Assembly (NCBI RefSeq): GCF_023277745.1
Contig: NZ_CP086322.1
Coordinates: 2,852,001-2,916,000 of the forward strand
Direction: 5' to 3'
DNA: 64,000 nucleotides
DNA from: Streptomyces halobius
GTDB taxonomy: Bacteria; Actinomycetota; Actinomycetes; Streptomycetales; Streptomycetaceae
The position numbers were made by a program, and so were the translations under genes. Under the pieces are notes generated by a model. That model was not told the DNA's origin and searched no databases. It saw only the letters and a list, made by a program, of their open reading frames with translations. Below are positions 15,641-23,736 of this stretch, in pieces (the first letter of the stretch is position 1; the number at the start of each line of letters is the position of its first letter).

Positions 15641-16843
15641 TTACGCCGCCGGAATGATGCCCTGCAACCGCACCACAGCCTTCGGGTTCGGTACGACAAG
15701 ATCGGCCCGCATCACCGCTCGGACTTCCGTTTGATCCTGATGGAAAAGTCGGGACCTATCGGTTTCGAGCCGCGTGTCCTCGCGCATCACCGCGACGATC
15801 TCCGACGCCTGGTAGATGTACGCGGACGAGGCATCCGTGGCAGTTCCCTGCGTCTCCGTAATGGAGAGCTGACTTGAAAGGAAAACCGGGACGCCGTAGA
15901 TCGATCGCTGCACGCCGTCCGTACCAGCACCAGCATGCTGCTGAAGAAGCGCCTTATTATTGCCGGTCGGAGCCTCTTTGACCTGGAGCAAGTCCTTCCA
16001 TGTCCGTGGATGCATGACGATGGCGGTGGCGTGAGCGTTCTGTTCTTCCAGCAGGCCGATTGCTTCGGCGTACTCGTCGAGGTCCACGGGCGCGGAGCCA
16101 TTGGTGCCCATGGAGACGCTTTGGATGCCCGTGACGTTCTTGATGCCCCGGATTTCCGGGGCCGTGCCGGACCCCTCAAAAAAGCCGAGGTCGAGCTTGA
16201 GTGCGAGGCTTCGGATCATCTGCGTCGCGGACACTTGCAGGACAGCCGGATTACTGTCCGCGACGACTTCGTTGGAGAGGACCTGCAAGGCCGCGAGCTT
16301 GCGGGGCGTCGCCTTGATCTCGTCGGCGGTAGCATCGGTGGCCGTGATGGTCGCCGCTTCTGCCGTCCAATTCGCCGCAGTATCGGCGGTCAGCCTCGGA
16401 AGGATGAACTCGTGAGCCGACGTGCTGATCGTGGTGAACCCGGAGGTGAGTCCGACGCTCGTCGCCGCGAGGCGGTCCCAGAAAGTGTTCGAATACTGCG
16501 TGGGTGAGAATGCGCCGCCATTGGTGGTGCCGGAGGTGGTCCAGCCTTTCAGGCCCGCAGCGAGCCATTCGCCGGCCTTGGTGTCGCCGCCACGCAACCC
16601 CGATGCATGGTCGTCACCATAATGGCTTGAGTTGTACGTCTCGTAGCCGCGTCGGCCGCTAGCCTGCCGCTGCACGCCCTTCAGTTCGTCTATCTCGCGA
16701 TTAAGCTGCTTCACGCGGTCCAGCTTCTCCGCGTTGGTGCCCTTGATACACGTGACCAGGCTCAGGTCGCTGTCGGGTCCGGCTTCGCGGAAGATTCGCC
16801 GGAGTTCGTCTTGTTTCGCCTCTAGGGCGGGGAATTGCGCCAT
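15641..16843 (-). CDS. HK97-family phage major capsid protein
   Basis: The 400-residue protein has the usual layout of HK97-fold capsid proteins. An N-terminal coiled region (LEAKQDELRRIFREAG, LDRVKQLNREIDELKG, residues 5-70) corresponds to the delta/scaffold domain. A linker and then the shell domain follow (FWDRLAATSVGLTSGFTTIST, WTAEAATITATDATADEIKATPRKLAALQVLSNEVVADS, FFEGSGTAPEIRGI, MHPRTWKDLLQVK, IYGVPVFLSSQLS, TRLETDRSRLFHQDQTEVRAVMRADL). ATG 16843 with AAGGAC six bases before it is the best start. It stands as its own transcription unit with a good promoter about 235 bases upstream. No prohead protease or portal is nearby, so either it assembles with helper proteins or it redirects capsid size. 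Confidence 0.92.
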   Translation of the reverse strand: MAQFPALEAKQDELRRIFREAGPDSDLSLVTCIKGTNAEKLDRVKQLNREIDELKGVQRQASGRRGYETYNSSHYGDDHASGLRGGDTKAGEWLAAGLKGWTTSGTTNGGAFSPTQYSNTFWDRLAATSVGLTSGFTTISTSAHEFILPRLTADTAANWTAEAATITATDATADEIKATPRKLAALQVLSNEVVADSNPAVLQVSATQMIRSLALKLDLGFFEGSGTAPEIRGIKNVTGIQSVSMGTNGSAPVDLDEYAEAIGLLEEQNAHATAIVMHPRTWKDLLQVKEAPTGNNKALLQQHAGAGTDGVQRSIYGVPVFLSSQLSITETQGTATDASSAYIYQASEIVAVMREDTRLETDRSRLFHQDQTEVRAVMRADLVVPNPKAVVRLQGIIPAA

Positions 16844-17074
16844 GGGGTTGTCCTTTTCGGAGCGCGTTGAGGAGTGACTTCGCCCCGGGGACGAGACCAC
16901 GACTCGTCGCGCACGGTTTTCCGGGACCACGACCCGGAGGCTGACGACCGGTGAAGTCTTTCCGGCCGCTGGCCCTTGCGCTGTTGGCCTGTCGGGCTTC
17001 CCGGGAACAGCGGGGGCATCGCCCGCGCCGCTCGCCCCCGGGAATCCGACCCGCAGACCACCTACGCAATACAT

Positions 17075-17104
17075 ATTATAAACATCGTCAGGTGTTTTAG
17101 GCAA
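17075..17104 (-). promoter_or_regulatory. promoter of the capsid gene
   Basis: On the minus strand a perfect TATAAT (17080-17075) sits 18 bases after TTGCCT (17104-17099). The implied leader is about 225 bases and contains a TTCCCGGG/CCCGGGAA inverted repeat. Such a consensus -10 is rare in Streptomyces DNA. Confidence 0.55.
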
Positions 17105-17136
17105 TTACTTCGAGGGATCTCCGAAGATCAACAAGT

Positions 17137-17150
17137 GGGGCAAACGCCCC
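17137..17150 (-). terminator. small hairpin after the 75-aa gene
   Basis: GGGGC (17137-17141) and GCCCC (17146-17150) enclose a 4-base loop 16 bases beyond the stop of the gene ending at 17166, separating that operon from the capsid promoter. Confidence 0.4.
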
Positions 17151-17165
17151 AGATGACGATCTCGA

Positions 17166-17393
17166 TCACTCCTCCATCAGGCGGCGGATTTCGTCCCGGA
17201 CCCTGCAGATCTCCTGTGCCATTTCGAAACTCAACAGTGACTGCATGATCATCAGCTCCTCCAGGCGGTCGCTCACCGATTCTTCGCTCATCTCGCCGAT
17301 GTCGAAAAGCACCGCGAGCTGCTTCGCCCGGTCGTAGAGATCATGGCTGAATTGCCGGATCAGCTCGGCGGCATTGGCATTCGATTCCATCAT
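17166..17393 (-). CDS. small helical hypothetical protein
   Basis: This 75-residue acidic helical protein (AAELIRQFSHDLYDRAKQLA, EESVSDRLEELMIMQSLLSF, EICRVRDEIRRLMEE) starts at tandem ATG codons (17393, 17390) after AAGGAG. The first ATG overlaps the stop of the upstream gene as ATGA, so the pair is translationally coupled. Its three amphipathic helices suggest an oligomeric binding protein. No family is recognised. Confidence 0.68.
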   Translation of the reverse strand: MMESNANAAELIRQFSHDLYDRAKQLAVLFDIGEMSEESVSDRLEELMIMQSLLSFEMAQEICRVRDEIRRLMEE

Positions 17394-17860
17394 TTTGGCT
17401 CCTTGGTGCTGCTGTCGGTGTCGGTGGTGCGGAAGCGGAGCGCGCAGGAAAAGGCATGTGTGCCGGTTAGGGCGTGCTCCATGCACAGGAGGCACTCCCG
17501 GCCTGGCGCCCACCGCTCCGGGCCCTGAGAGCCCTCTGAGGCGGCTTCTACGGCGGCGTCGCCGCACGGATCCAGTCGCCGGGTCATCCAGTCGCCCCCC
17601 CCCGGGCCGGGCTCGGAGGCATCCGGGGCCGGGTCGTGGCCGTGGACAGTCAGGGCGCGATCGAGTTCGTAGCGTTCGATGCGCTCGGAGGCCAGGTGTC
17701 CGAAGCCGGTGCCGCCCGGCCGGTGCCGCTGGTACCACGAAGCGCGGGCGACGGTCCATCTGGTCCAAGCTTCAATGATTTGCTCGCGGGTCAACCAGGC
17801 ATGATCGTCTTCTCTCCAGTCGCTCGGAATGAATTCATACAGGCGCTGCCGTATAGGCAT
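17390..17860 (-). CDS. hypothetical phage-type protein with Cys/His cluster
   Basis: This 156-residue protein starts at ATG 17860 downstream of AAGGAAAGG. Its N-terminal half is Trp-rich (IPSDWREDDHAWLTREQIIEAWTRWTVARASWYQRH). Its C-terminal half has GRECLLCMEHALTGTHAFSC, a possible zinc-binding CxxC...H...C cluster. It lies immediately after the candidate origin and is coupled to the 75-residue gene. I recognise no family, and the position suggests an early or regulatory role. Confidence 0.62.
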   Translation of the reverse strand: MPIRQRLYEFIPSDWREDDHAWLTREQIIEAWTRWTVARASWYQRHRPGGTGFGHLASERIERYELDRALTVHGHDPAPDASEPGPGGGDWMTRRLDPCGDAAVEAASEGSQGPERWAPGRECLLCMEHALTGTHAFSCALRFRTTDTDSSTKEPK

Positions 17861-17908
17861 TTGCTTGATCCTTTCCTTGGTTGTTGATCTCCGTTGGGAT
17901 CTCTGTCA

Positions 17909-18063
17909 GGGGTGGACACGTTGGACGTTTGTCCACCCCCCCCCTCGAAAATCGCGGTTCCTAAAAAATCATGAAACGCTCTGACCTGGGGAAATGAAAT
18001 GTCAATATTGACTTTCAAGAGGGTTTTGAGAGAGAGGGGGTTGGACATGTCCAACGTCCAACC
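17909..18063. other. candidate replication origin with iteron-like repeats
   Basis: This noncoding block directly follows the primase-helicase stop. At one side GGGGTGGACA (17909-17918) and TGTCCACCCC (17930-17939) form a perfect 10-bp inverted repeat enclosing TTGGACG. At the other side GTTGGACATGTCCAAC (18040-18055) is a perfect 16-bp palindrome followed by another CGTCCAACC. The roughly 95 bases between are unusually AT-rich and hold the palindrome GTCAATATTGAC (18001-18012). Repeated GGAC boxes flanking an AT-rich core beside the replication gene is the layout of satellite and plasmid origins. It could alternatively be an operator cluster. Confidence 0.55.
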
Positions 18064-18073
18064 TTGTTGATCT

Positions 18074-20506
18074 TCATGGTGTGTTCCGTCCCAGCTCCAC
18101 ATGCTCGTCATCCGGCTGGATGAGCCAGCCCTGGGCGATCGCGTACTCCAACGCCTCATCCCGCAGATGCCGGTCCCTTGAGGCGAGAGCCGTGCGCGTC
18201 TTCCCCCTCGGCATCCGTTTCCCGTCCGCGCGGTACACGGCACGGTGGATGACCTTCGCCGCACGGATGACCGCCGCCTCGTGCTTCCGGCCGTCGACGT
18301 AGACCTCACGGTCGCCGTAATGCAGCTTCTTCAGCTCCCGCTCCCTCTCCTGCTGCAGCCGACCGCGAGCGATGAGGTGGTCGCGTACCGCGCACGAGGT
18401 GGTCCACACCAGCCCGGACAACGCCCAGTCGCCGTCGGTGACCGACCTGCGGCCGCCGAGCAGAGCCAGCAGCGCGGCGACCTTCATCCGCATCAGATGC
18501 CCGTGCCCGTCCAGCACAGGCGGCACGACCTCGCCCCGCCCGACGGCCAACTTGTGCCGCCGTATCTCATCCCGGACGTTCTGCGGGAAGGCGATGCTCA
18601 GCGGCCCATAGGGGAGCTCGGGGAGGTGGAGGTGCGGCGGCCAGTCGACGCTGTCGGGGATGGTCGGGTCGGTCGCCCACAGCCACAGGAAGCGTTGCGG
18701 GGTGCCCGCCGCCGCGTCCGCCAGCAGAGGCCGCGCGGTTTCCGGCTGGAACCCGACGACCATGCCCAGCGCGTAGCTGCCCCTCTTGACGATTCGAGTG
18801 GTGTCCCTGTTGCCGTTCGACTGGCCGAGCGTCTGCCCGGTCCAGGCGCGGCGGAGGGTTTCGCCGACGGTCGCGCCGTTCCGTTCCCACATCTTCGTCA
18901 TCGCTTCGCCTTCGTCGGCGTAGATGGTCGCGTTGTGGCGGACCTGCGCGCGGACCTTGACGGTCTTCGGTTTCCCGTCCTTGTCGGGTTCGGTGACTTC
19001 GGCCCAACCCATGTAGAGCTCCGCCAGGCCCTCACCGCTGCCGAGCGGACTACCGTCCCGGAAGTCGGAGAACAGGGGAGGCGGGAAGACGTGCGTGGCA
19101 CATTCGTGGGCTTGGGACTTGCCGGCGGCCGAGGGGCCCGCGAGGACGGTGAACAGGTTGAGGCTGGCGTCTCCGAGCCCGGCGTCGGCCCGCACGGTGT
19201 GGTCGACCATGCCCGCCATGCGGGCCAGGACGGCACCCAGGACGGCGTCGGCGGAGCATGCTCGGGCGTGTGCCGCTTGCCGGATGAGTTTCAGTTCGGC
19301 CCGGTGCCAGAACTCTTCGGGGAGGTTCAGCCCGGCGGAGGGCGTGGGCGGCGGGCTGTCCGTGTCGTCGCCGAACACGGTGCCGCTGATGAGGCCGTGC
19401 GCGACGTCGCCGCGGGGCTCCCGGTCGCCGTAGCCCTGGTCGGCCAGCGCTTTCGCCGCCGCCCGGTAGTCCCCGCCGTGGTGCAGCACGGCGTATGCGG
19501 CGAACTTGGTGTACGGATTCTTCTTCGGGTCCGCGTCGAACTCCGTGCTGGTGGTGAAGACGTAGAGGCGGTCGCGGTCGGTGTTGCGGCCGGTGGTGGC
19601 GGATGTGCCGAGGCGTTTGCCGGGTCGCCGCCAGTGGACGGTGCTGCCCTGGGTGTAGACCTGTTCCCAGCCCTGAGGCTCAAGGATGTCGGCCCAGGTG
19701 TGGCGCTGTTCGTAGTCGTCGCCGGGCTTCAGCCGCCCGTCGTCGGCGGCGGAGATGCTCTGCGTGGGTGGCGGCGCCTCGGCTTTGGCGGGCATCTGGT
19801 CGAGCACGCGGGCCACGGTGAACAGGGCGTCTCGTTCGTCGGCGGTGATGGTGGCGAGCTGGTCGGGGCCGCCCGTAACGAGCCACCATGGCTTCCCGGT
19901 GGGGTGTACGGGGCCGTGGGAGGGGGCGACGATGACGAAGCCGCCTTCGCCGCGGGTCTCGATCAGGACTTTGATTTTGTCGGTGGGGTCGTGGGCGAGC
20001 TCGTCGTCGGTGGCGGGCCTGCTGGCGAGTTTGGTGTTGCCGCCGACAGGCTCGCCCGTGACGCGGTAGAAGAGGTGGAACCCGCCGGACGGGGTCTGCT
20101 CCAGGTAGCTGCACTCGATGCGGTCGAGGACGTCTCCGAGCCCGGAGTTCCGGGCGATCTCGATGAACTCGCCGTAGATGCCTTCGGTGACGGCGCGGCC
20201 CTCAAACTCCAACATTTCGAGGTTGTCGGAAACCTGTCCGCAGACGACGCCGACGCCGAGCTGGGGGTTGTCGGCGAAGTGCTTCCGGAGCGGGAGCAGG
20301 GGCATCCGCTGGTTCTGGTATTGCTTCCAGGCGTTGACGGCGGGGCGTTTGGTGCCGTCAACGCGGACGGGGAGCACGGAGGCTCCGGCTGCGTGCCAGG
20401 CGGTGGCCTGGGCGACGACGGCGGCTTCGGCTATGCTCATGGGTGAAGCCGCTGCCGCCGCTTCCTCGGAGCCGCCCTCGCCGGGGCGGCTTCGTTCGTT
20501 GGTCAT
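18074..20506 (-). CDS. primase-polymerase / helicase replication protein
   Basis: This 810-residue replication protein has an N-terminal bifunctional primase-polymerase domain (about residues 25-230: [52 protein letters not shown]). The C-terminal half is a DUF3987-like P-loop helicase region with Walker A GPSAAGKSQ and Walker B ATIYADEGEAM, and a terminal winged-helix-like segment. Such Prim-Pol/helicase fusions start replication of phage satellites and integrative plasmids. Its ATG overlaps the preceding stop (ATGA). It ends 11 bases before the iteron-like block, so the gene and its probable origin are adjacent. Functional residues appear intact. Confidence 0.85.
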   Translation of the reverse strand: MTNERSRPGEGGSEEAAAAASPMSIAEAAVVAQATAWHAAGASVLPVRVDGTKRPAVNAWKQYQNQRMPLLPLRKHFADNPQLGVGVVCGQVSDNLEMLEFEGRAVTEGIYGEFIEIARNSGLGDVLDRIECSYLEQTPSGGFHLFYRVTGEPVGGNTKLASRPATDDELAHDPTDKIKVLIETRGEGGFVIVAPSHGPVHPTGKPWWLVTGGPDQLATITADERDALFTVARVLDQMPAKAEAPPPTQSISAADDGRLKPGDDYEQRHTWADILEPQGWEQVYTQGSTVHWRRPGKRLGTSATTGRNTDRDRLYVFTTSTEFDADPKKNPYTKFAAYAVLHHGGDYRAAAKALADQGYGDREPRGDVAHGLISGTVFGDDTDSPPPTPSAGLNLPEEFWHRAELKLIRQAAHARACSADAVLGAVLARMAGMVDHTVRADAGLGDASLNLFTVLAGPSAAGKSQAHECATHVFPPPLFSDFRDGSPLGSGEGLAELYMGWAEVTEPDKDGKPKTVKVRAQVRHNATIYADEGEAMTKMWERNGATVGETLRRAWTGQTLGQSNGNRDTTRIVKRGSYALGMVVGFQPETARPLLADAAAGTPQRFLWLWATDPTIPDSVDWPPHLHLPELPYGPLSIAFPQNVRDEIRRHKLAVGRGEVVPPVLDGHGHLMRMKVAALLALLGGRRSVTDGDWALSGLVWTTSCAVRDHLIARGRLQQERERELKKLHYGDREVYVDGRKHEAAVIRAAKVIHRAVYRADGKRMPRGKTRTALASRDRHLRDEALEYAIAQGWLIQPDDEHVELGRNTP

Positions 20507-20796
20507 GCCGCCGCCCCGCCTTCGCGGCGCGCGGCGGCCTTGGCGGCGCGGACCTGGGATGACTTCAGGGCGAGCGTCTTGAAATACCGCTTGCGGGCAT
20601 GCTCGGCGCGGCGTGCGCGCTCTGCGGGGTCGAGGACGCCGTCGGGGTCGACCTTGCGCTCAAAGCGGTCGAGAAACGCCTGGCGGGCGGGAAGAGTGTG
20701 GGCGGCGGGATCTTGGCAGTTCGCCCACAGCTCGTGGGCGGCGATCTGTGCCCGCAGACTGAGCTGTTCGGGGGTGAGGGAAGTGGACGCAGCCAC
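20503..20796 (-). CDS. small hypothetical protein upstream of primase
   Basis: This 97-residue, Ala/Arg-rich helical protein (LTPEQLSLRAQIAAHELWANCQDPAAHTLPARQAFLDRFERKVDPDG) has a basic tail. Its stop overlaps the primase ATG. Proteins like this are common beside integrase/primase genes of streptomycete elements, but I can name no function. The high Arg/Lys content of the C-terminus would allow DNA binding. Confidence 0.7.
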   Translation of the reverse strand: MAASTSLTPEQLSLRAQIAAHELWANCQDPAAHTLPARQAFLDRFERKVDPDGVLDPAERARRAEHARKRYFKTLALKSSQVRAAKAAARREGGAAA

Positions 20797-20886
20797 CTGG
20801 AACCTCCACGTGATCCGTGGTCGGTTGCAGGTGCTCGCCTACGTCTACATGTTCAGGAAGCCGGAGCGCCCGAACGAGCTTGAGAG

Positions 20887-21183
20887 CTAGCGTACCGCAC
20901 GTGCCCGAAGCGTCGTCGGCCTGCCCTTGGTTCGGGCGGCGACCACCTTGGGCTTCACGTTGTCCATGCCGATGTCCAGGCGACCGTGAGTCGGGCAGTC
21001 CACGTAGGGCACGGTTTCGAACCTGCGGCCCCGCCAAAGAGTGACGATGCCCTCTTCTTCGCTCCATTCGACAGTCGCGATGCGGTCACCGCATTCGCCG
21101 CAGACGATGTGCACGAGAGGCGTGCCGCGCTTCAGGTAACTGCCGATGACCTGTTTCCAGAACTGGTGGATGGTCGTCATCAC
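20887..21183 (-). CDS. small zinc-finger-like protein following integrase
   Basis: The protein of 97-98 residues contains CGECGDRIATVEW and YVDCPTHGRLD, enough Cys/His for one zinc site, and ends in a basic tail (KPKVVAARTKGRPTTLRARAVR). GTG 21183 or ATG 21180 can start it, with GGAG in the last integrase codons. Either way it overlaps the integrase stop, so it is co-translated. It may be a recombination directionality or regulatory factor by position, which is not demonstrated. Confidence 0.68.
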   Translation of the reverse strand: MMTTIHQFWKQVIGSYLKRGTPLVHIVCGECGDRIATVEWSEEEGIVTLWRGRRFETVPYVDCPTHGRLDIGMDNVKPKVVAARTKGRPTTLRARAVR

Positions 21184-22076
21184 AAGTCTCCGAGGTTCAA
21201 GCGTCCCGCCTCTTCAGCGGCACGCTGCGACGCACTGGCCCGGACATACCTGTGGAGCATGTCCGGGCGGGTCCATCCGGCGACGGCCATCAACCCTCCC
21301 TCCGAGCCGCCCGCGGCGAGCCAGCGGGAGGCGGCGGTGTGCCGGAGCAGATGGGGGTGAAAGCCCGTCAGGTTGGCGCGTTCGGCGCGGAATTGGAGGG
21401 TGCTGTACAGGCCGTCGTAGGAGAGTCCCTTGCCTCGGTCGCCGAGCCACAGCGCCTCGGTGTGGGCGAGCCGATGCTGCTTGCGGAGGCGCAAGTAGCG
21501 GACCAGGCTCTGAGCGGTCTGCGGTCCGAACGGGACGACGCGGCCACGGCCGCCCTTGCCTCTGACGATTGTTGCTAGACCCTGCTTCACATCCACACCC
21601 TCCAACGTCATGTCCACAACCTCCCCGGCTCTCAGCCCGGTTTCGATCATCAGGCGGACGATGGCCTCGTCGCGCCGGTCACGGAAGTCCGGACCGCGAC
21701 AAGCGGCCACGAGCGCCTTGCACTGCTCGTCGGTGAGGGCCTCGGTCACCTTCTCGTCGAGCTTCGGCGGCTTGAGGTCCGACAGCTGGTCCGCCGGTAT
21801 CTCGCCCTCCTTGGCCAACCACGCAGAGAAGCGGCGTACGGCCAGCTGTCGCGAGCGGGCGGTGGTGGCTTGGGCTCCGTCGGCCAGCAAGCACGAGATG
21901 AAAGCGTTGACGGTCGGCCGGTCGAGCGCGGGGGCGTGGCCGGTGAGGTCTGCCCATCGCAAGAAGGCTCGGACGCCGTCGGTGTAGGTCTTGACGGTCT
22001 GCGGGGACTTGCGTTCGGCGCGGAGGTGGATGGCCCAATAGTCGAGAAGGTCTTGGATGTCCTGTTTGTCGTCCAT
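21180..22076 (-). CDS. int: tyrosine integrase of the hrdB element
   Basis: This 298-residue tyrosine recombinase is short, with an N-terminal SAM-like core-binding domain (LLDYWAIHLRAERKSPQTVKTYTDGVRAFLRW). The catalytic domain has Arg in ETGLRAGEV, Lys in VRGKGGRGR, HLLRHTAASR, Trp in VAGWTRPDM replacing the usual His, and the nucleophile Tyr in LHRYVRAS. It starts at ATG 22076, 114 bases from the right att core. It should catalyse insertion into the last codons of hrdB. The integrase shares an operon with the replication genes, which is unusual compared with a separate int promoter. Confidence 0.9.
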   Translation of the reverse strand: MDDKQDIQDLLDYWAIHLRAERKSPQTVKTYTDGVRAFLRWADLTGHAPALDRPTVNAFISCLLADGAQATTARSRQLAVRRFSAWLAKEGEIPADQLSDLKPPKLDEKVTEALTDEQCKALVAACRGPDFRDRRDEAIVRLMIETGLRAGEVVDMTLEGVDVKQGLATIVRGKGGRGRVVPFGPQTAQSLVRYLRLRKQHRLAHTEALWLGDRGKGLSYDGLYSTLQFRAERANLTGFHPHLLRHTAASRWLAAGGSEGGLMAVAGWTRPDMLHRYVRASASQRAAEEAGRLNLGDL

Positions 22077-22130
22077 ATGGCCTAGCGTACGCCCGTGCAT
22101 CCTGGGTGGGACCGCTGTGCGACACAGAAA

Positions 22131-22168
22131 AACGCCCCCGATCCGCGAATCCGCAGACCAGGGGCGTT
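22131..22168 (-). terminator. hrdB terminator supplied by the element
   Basis: AACGCCCC (22131-22138) pairs with GGGGCGTT (22161-22168). On the minus strand the hairpin is followed by TTTTT. It lies inside the element 15 bases past the hrdB stop and replaces the displaced native terminator. Confidence 0.75.
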
Positions 22169-22182
22169 CCGTAGGGGTTGAC

Positions 22183-23736
22183 TTAATCCAGGTAGTCGCG
22201 CAGCACCTGGGAGCGCGACGGGTGACGCAGCTTCGACATCGTCTTGGACTCGATCTGACGGATCCGCTCACGCGTGACGCCGTAGACCTTGCCGATCTCG
22301 TCCAGCGTCTTGGGCTGGCCGTCGGTGAGTCCGAAGCGCATGGAGACCACGCCGGCCTCGCGCTCGGAGAGGGTGTCCAGGACCGAGTGCAGCTGCTCCT
22401 GCAGCAGCGTGAAGCTGACCGCGTCGGCCGGGACGACCGCCTCGGAATCCTCGATGAGGTCGCCGAACTCGCTGTCGCCGTCCTCGCCCAGCGGGGTGTG
22501 CAGCGAGATCGGCTCGCGGCCGTACTTCTGGACCTCGATGACCTTCTCGGGGGTCATGTCGAGTTCCTTGGCCAGCTCCTCCGGGGTGGGCTCGCGGCCC
22601 AGGTCCTGGAGCATCTGGCGCTGGACGCGCGCGAGCTTGTTGATGACCTCGACCATGTGGACGGGGATACGAATGGTACGGGCCTGGTCGGCCATGGCGC
22701 GGGTGATGGCCTGGCGGATCCACCACGTCGCGTAGGTCGAGAACTTGTACCCCTTGGTGTAGTCGAACTTCTCGACCGCACGGATCAGACCGAGGTTGCC
22801 CTCCTGGATCAGGTCCAGGAAGAGCATGCCGCGGCCCGTATACCGCTTGGCGAGGGAGACGACCAGTCGGAGGTTGGCCTCCAGCAGGTGGTTCTTCGCC
22901 CGGCGGCCGTCCTCGGCGATGATCTCCAGCTCGCGCTTGAGCTTCGGCGCGAGCTTGTCGGAGTTCGCCAGCTTGTCCTCGGCGAACAGACCCGCCTCGA
23001 TGCGCTTGGCGAGCTCCACCTCCTGCTCGGCGTTGAGGAGCGGCACCTTGCCGATCTGCTTCAGATAGTCCTTGACCGGGTCGGCGGTGGCGCCGGCCGC
23101 GGCGACCTGCTGCGCGGGGGCGTCGTCCTCGTCGTCGTCGGACAGGACGAAGCCGGCGTTCTCCGCGCCCTCGGCGGGTTCGGCAGCCTCGACCTTGCCG
23201 GGGGGTGCCGGGGTCTCCTCGGTCGTCACCTCGTCGTCGAGCAGCTCGTCGACGTCCTTCTTGGAGGCGGTCTTCTTCGCGGTCGCCTTCTTGGCGGTGG
23301 CCTTCTTCGCCACCGTCTTCTTGGCTGCGGTCTTCTTGGCCGCGGCCTTCTTGGCAGGCGCGGGCTCGGGCTCACCGGCCGGGTCCGCCACAGGGGCGGC
23401 GGCCGCGGCGGTGGCCTTCTCCACCGTGGCGGTCTTGGCCGCGACGGTCTTGGTGGCGGTGCGCTTTGCCGGACTCTTCGCTGCGACGCTCTTGCGGGTG
23501 CGCTTGGGCGCCTCTGCGGCACTGACCATCAGCGTCACACCCTCCTCGTCGAGGATCTGGTTGAGGCTGCGCAGAACATTCTTCCACTGGGTTGGCGGAA
23601 TCTGGTCAGCCTCGAAGGCCCGACGCACGTCATCGCCGGCGATCTGCCCATCAGCCTTTCCCCGCTCGATGAGCGCCATCACAGACTCGGACTCGGCGAT
23701 CTCCGGCGGGAGCGTACGGGATGTGCTGGCCGACAC
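22183..23736 (-). CDS. hrdB: principal sigma factor HrdB
   Basis: The essential vegetative sigma-70 of Streptomyces, 517 residues. Region 1.1 (about residues 15-80) is followed by a long Ala/Lys-rich low-complexity linker with AKKT-type repeats (about 85-165) and an acidic stretch. Regions 1.2-2 ([71 protein letters not shown]), region 3, and region 4 ([28 protein letters not shown]) complete it. GTG 23736 has GAGAGG six bases upstream. The final codons (LRDYLD, TAA) come from the inserted element: the att core lies within them, so the protein sequence is unchanged while the DNA downstream is foreign. Confidence 0.97.
   Translation of the reverse strand: MSASTSRTLPPEIAESESVMALIERGKADGQIAGDDVRRAFEADQIPPTQWKNVLRSLNQILDEEGVTLMVSAAEAPKRTRKSVAAKSPAKRTATKTVAAKTATVEKATAAAAAPVADPAGEPEPAPAKKAAAKKTAAKKTVAKKATAKKATAKKTASKKDVDELLDDEVTTEETPAPPGKVEAAEPAEGAENAGFVLSDDDEDDAPAQQVAAAGATADPVKDYLKQIGKVPLLNAEQEVELAKRIEAGLFAEDKLANSDKLAPKLKRELEIIAEDGRRAKNHLLEANLRLVVSLAKRYTGRGMLFLDLIQEGNLGLIRAVEKFDYTKGYKFSTYATWWIRQAITRAMADQARTIRIPVHMVEVINKLARVQRQMLQDLGREPTPEELAKELDMTPEKVIEVQKYGREPISLHTPLGEDGDSEFGDLIEDSEAVVPADAVSFTLLQEQLHSVLDTLSEREAGVVSMRFGLTDGQPKTLDEIGKVYGVTRERIRQIESKTMSKLRHPSRSQVLRDYLD
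22190..22205. other. right att core inside hrdB
   Basis: AGGTAGTCGCGCAGCA, identical to 11885-11900. It spans codons for VLRDYL at the end of hrdB. Flanking bases differ on the element side, marking the crossover region. Confidence 0.88.

Larger units (their letters stand above)
11885..22205. mobile_element. integrative element in the 3' end of hrdB (capsid-bearing phage satellite)
   Basis: The element is bounded by identical 16-bp att cores at 11885-11900 and 22190-22205, with a tyrosine integrase at the right end next to hrdB. It is about 10.3 kb and almost all genes run on the minus strand. Modules are integrase with small genes and a primase-helicase, a candidate origin, an HK97-type capsid gene with its own promoter, and a zinc ribbon plus HNH nuclease. 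A regulatory/accessory left end carries DUF5753, DUF397 and an HTH remnant. No portal, large terminase, protease or tail genes are present, so it cannot make a complete phage alone. Gene content resembles capsid-forming satellites, but helper dependence is inferred. It lacks Tra/FtsK-type transfer genes, which argues against an AICE. Confidence 0.85.

Noticed and set aside
18245..20446. Long + strand open frame of 733 codons in the element
   Set aside because: Mirror frame of the primase-helicase gene; no ribosome site and no recognisable domain.
11885..22205. AICE (conjugative pSAM2-like element)
   Set aside because: No FtsK/Tra-type translocase or spread genes are present, and the capsid and HNH genes indicate a phage-related element instead.
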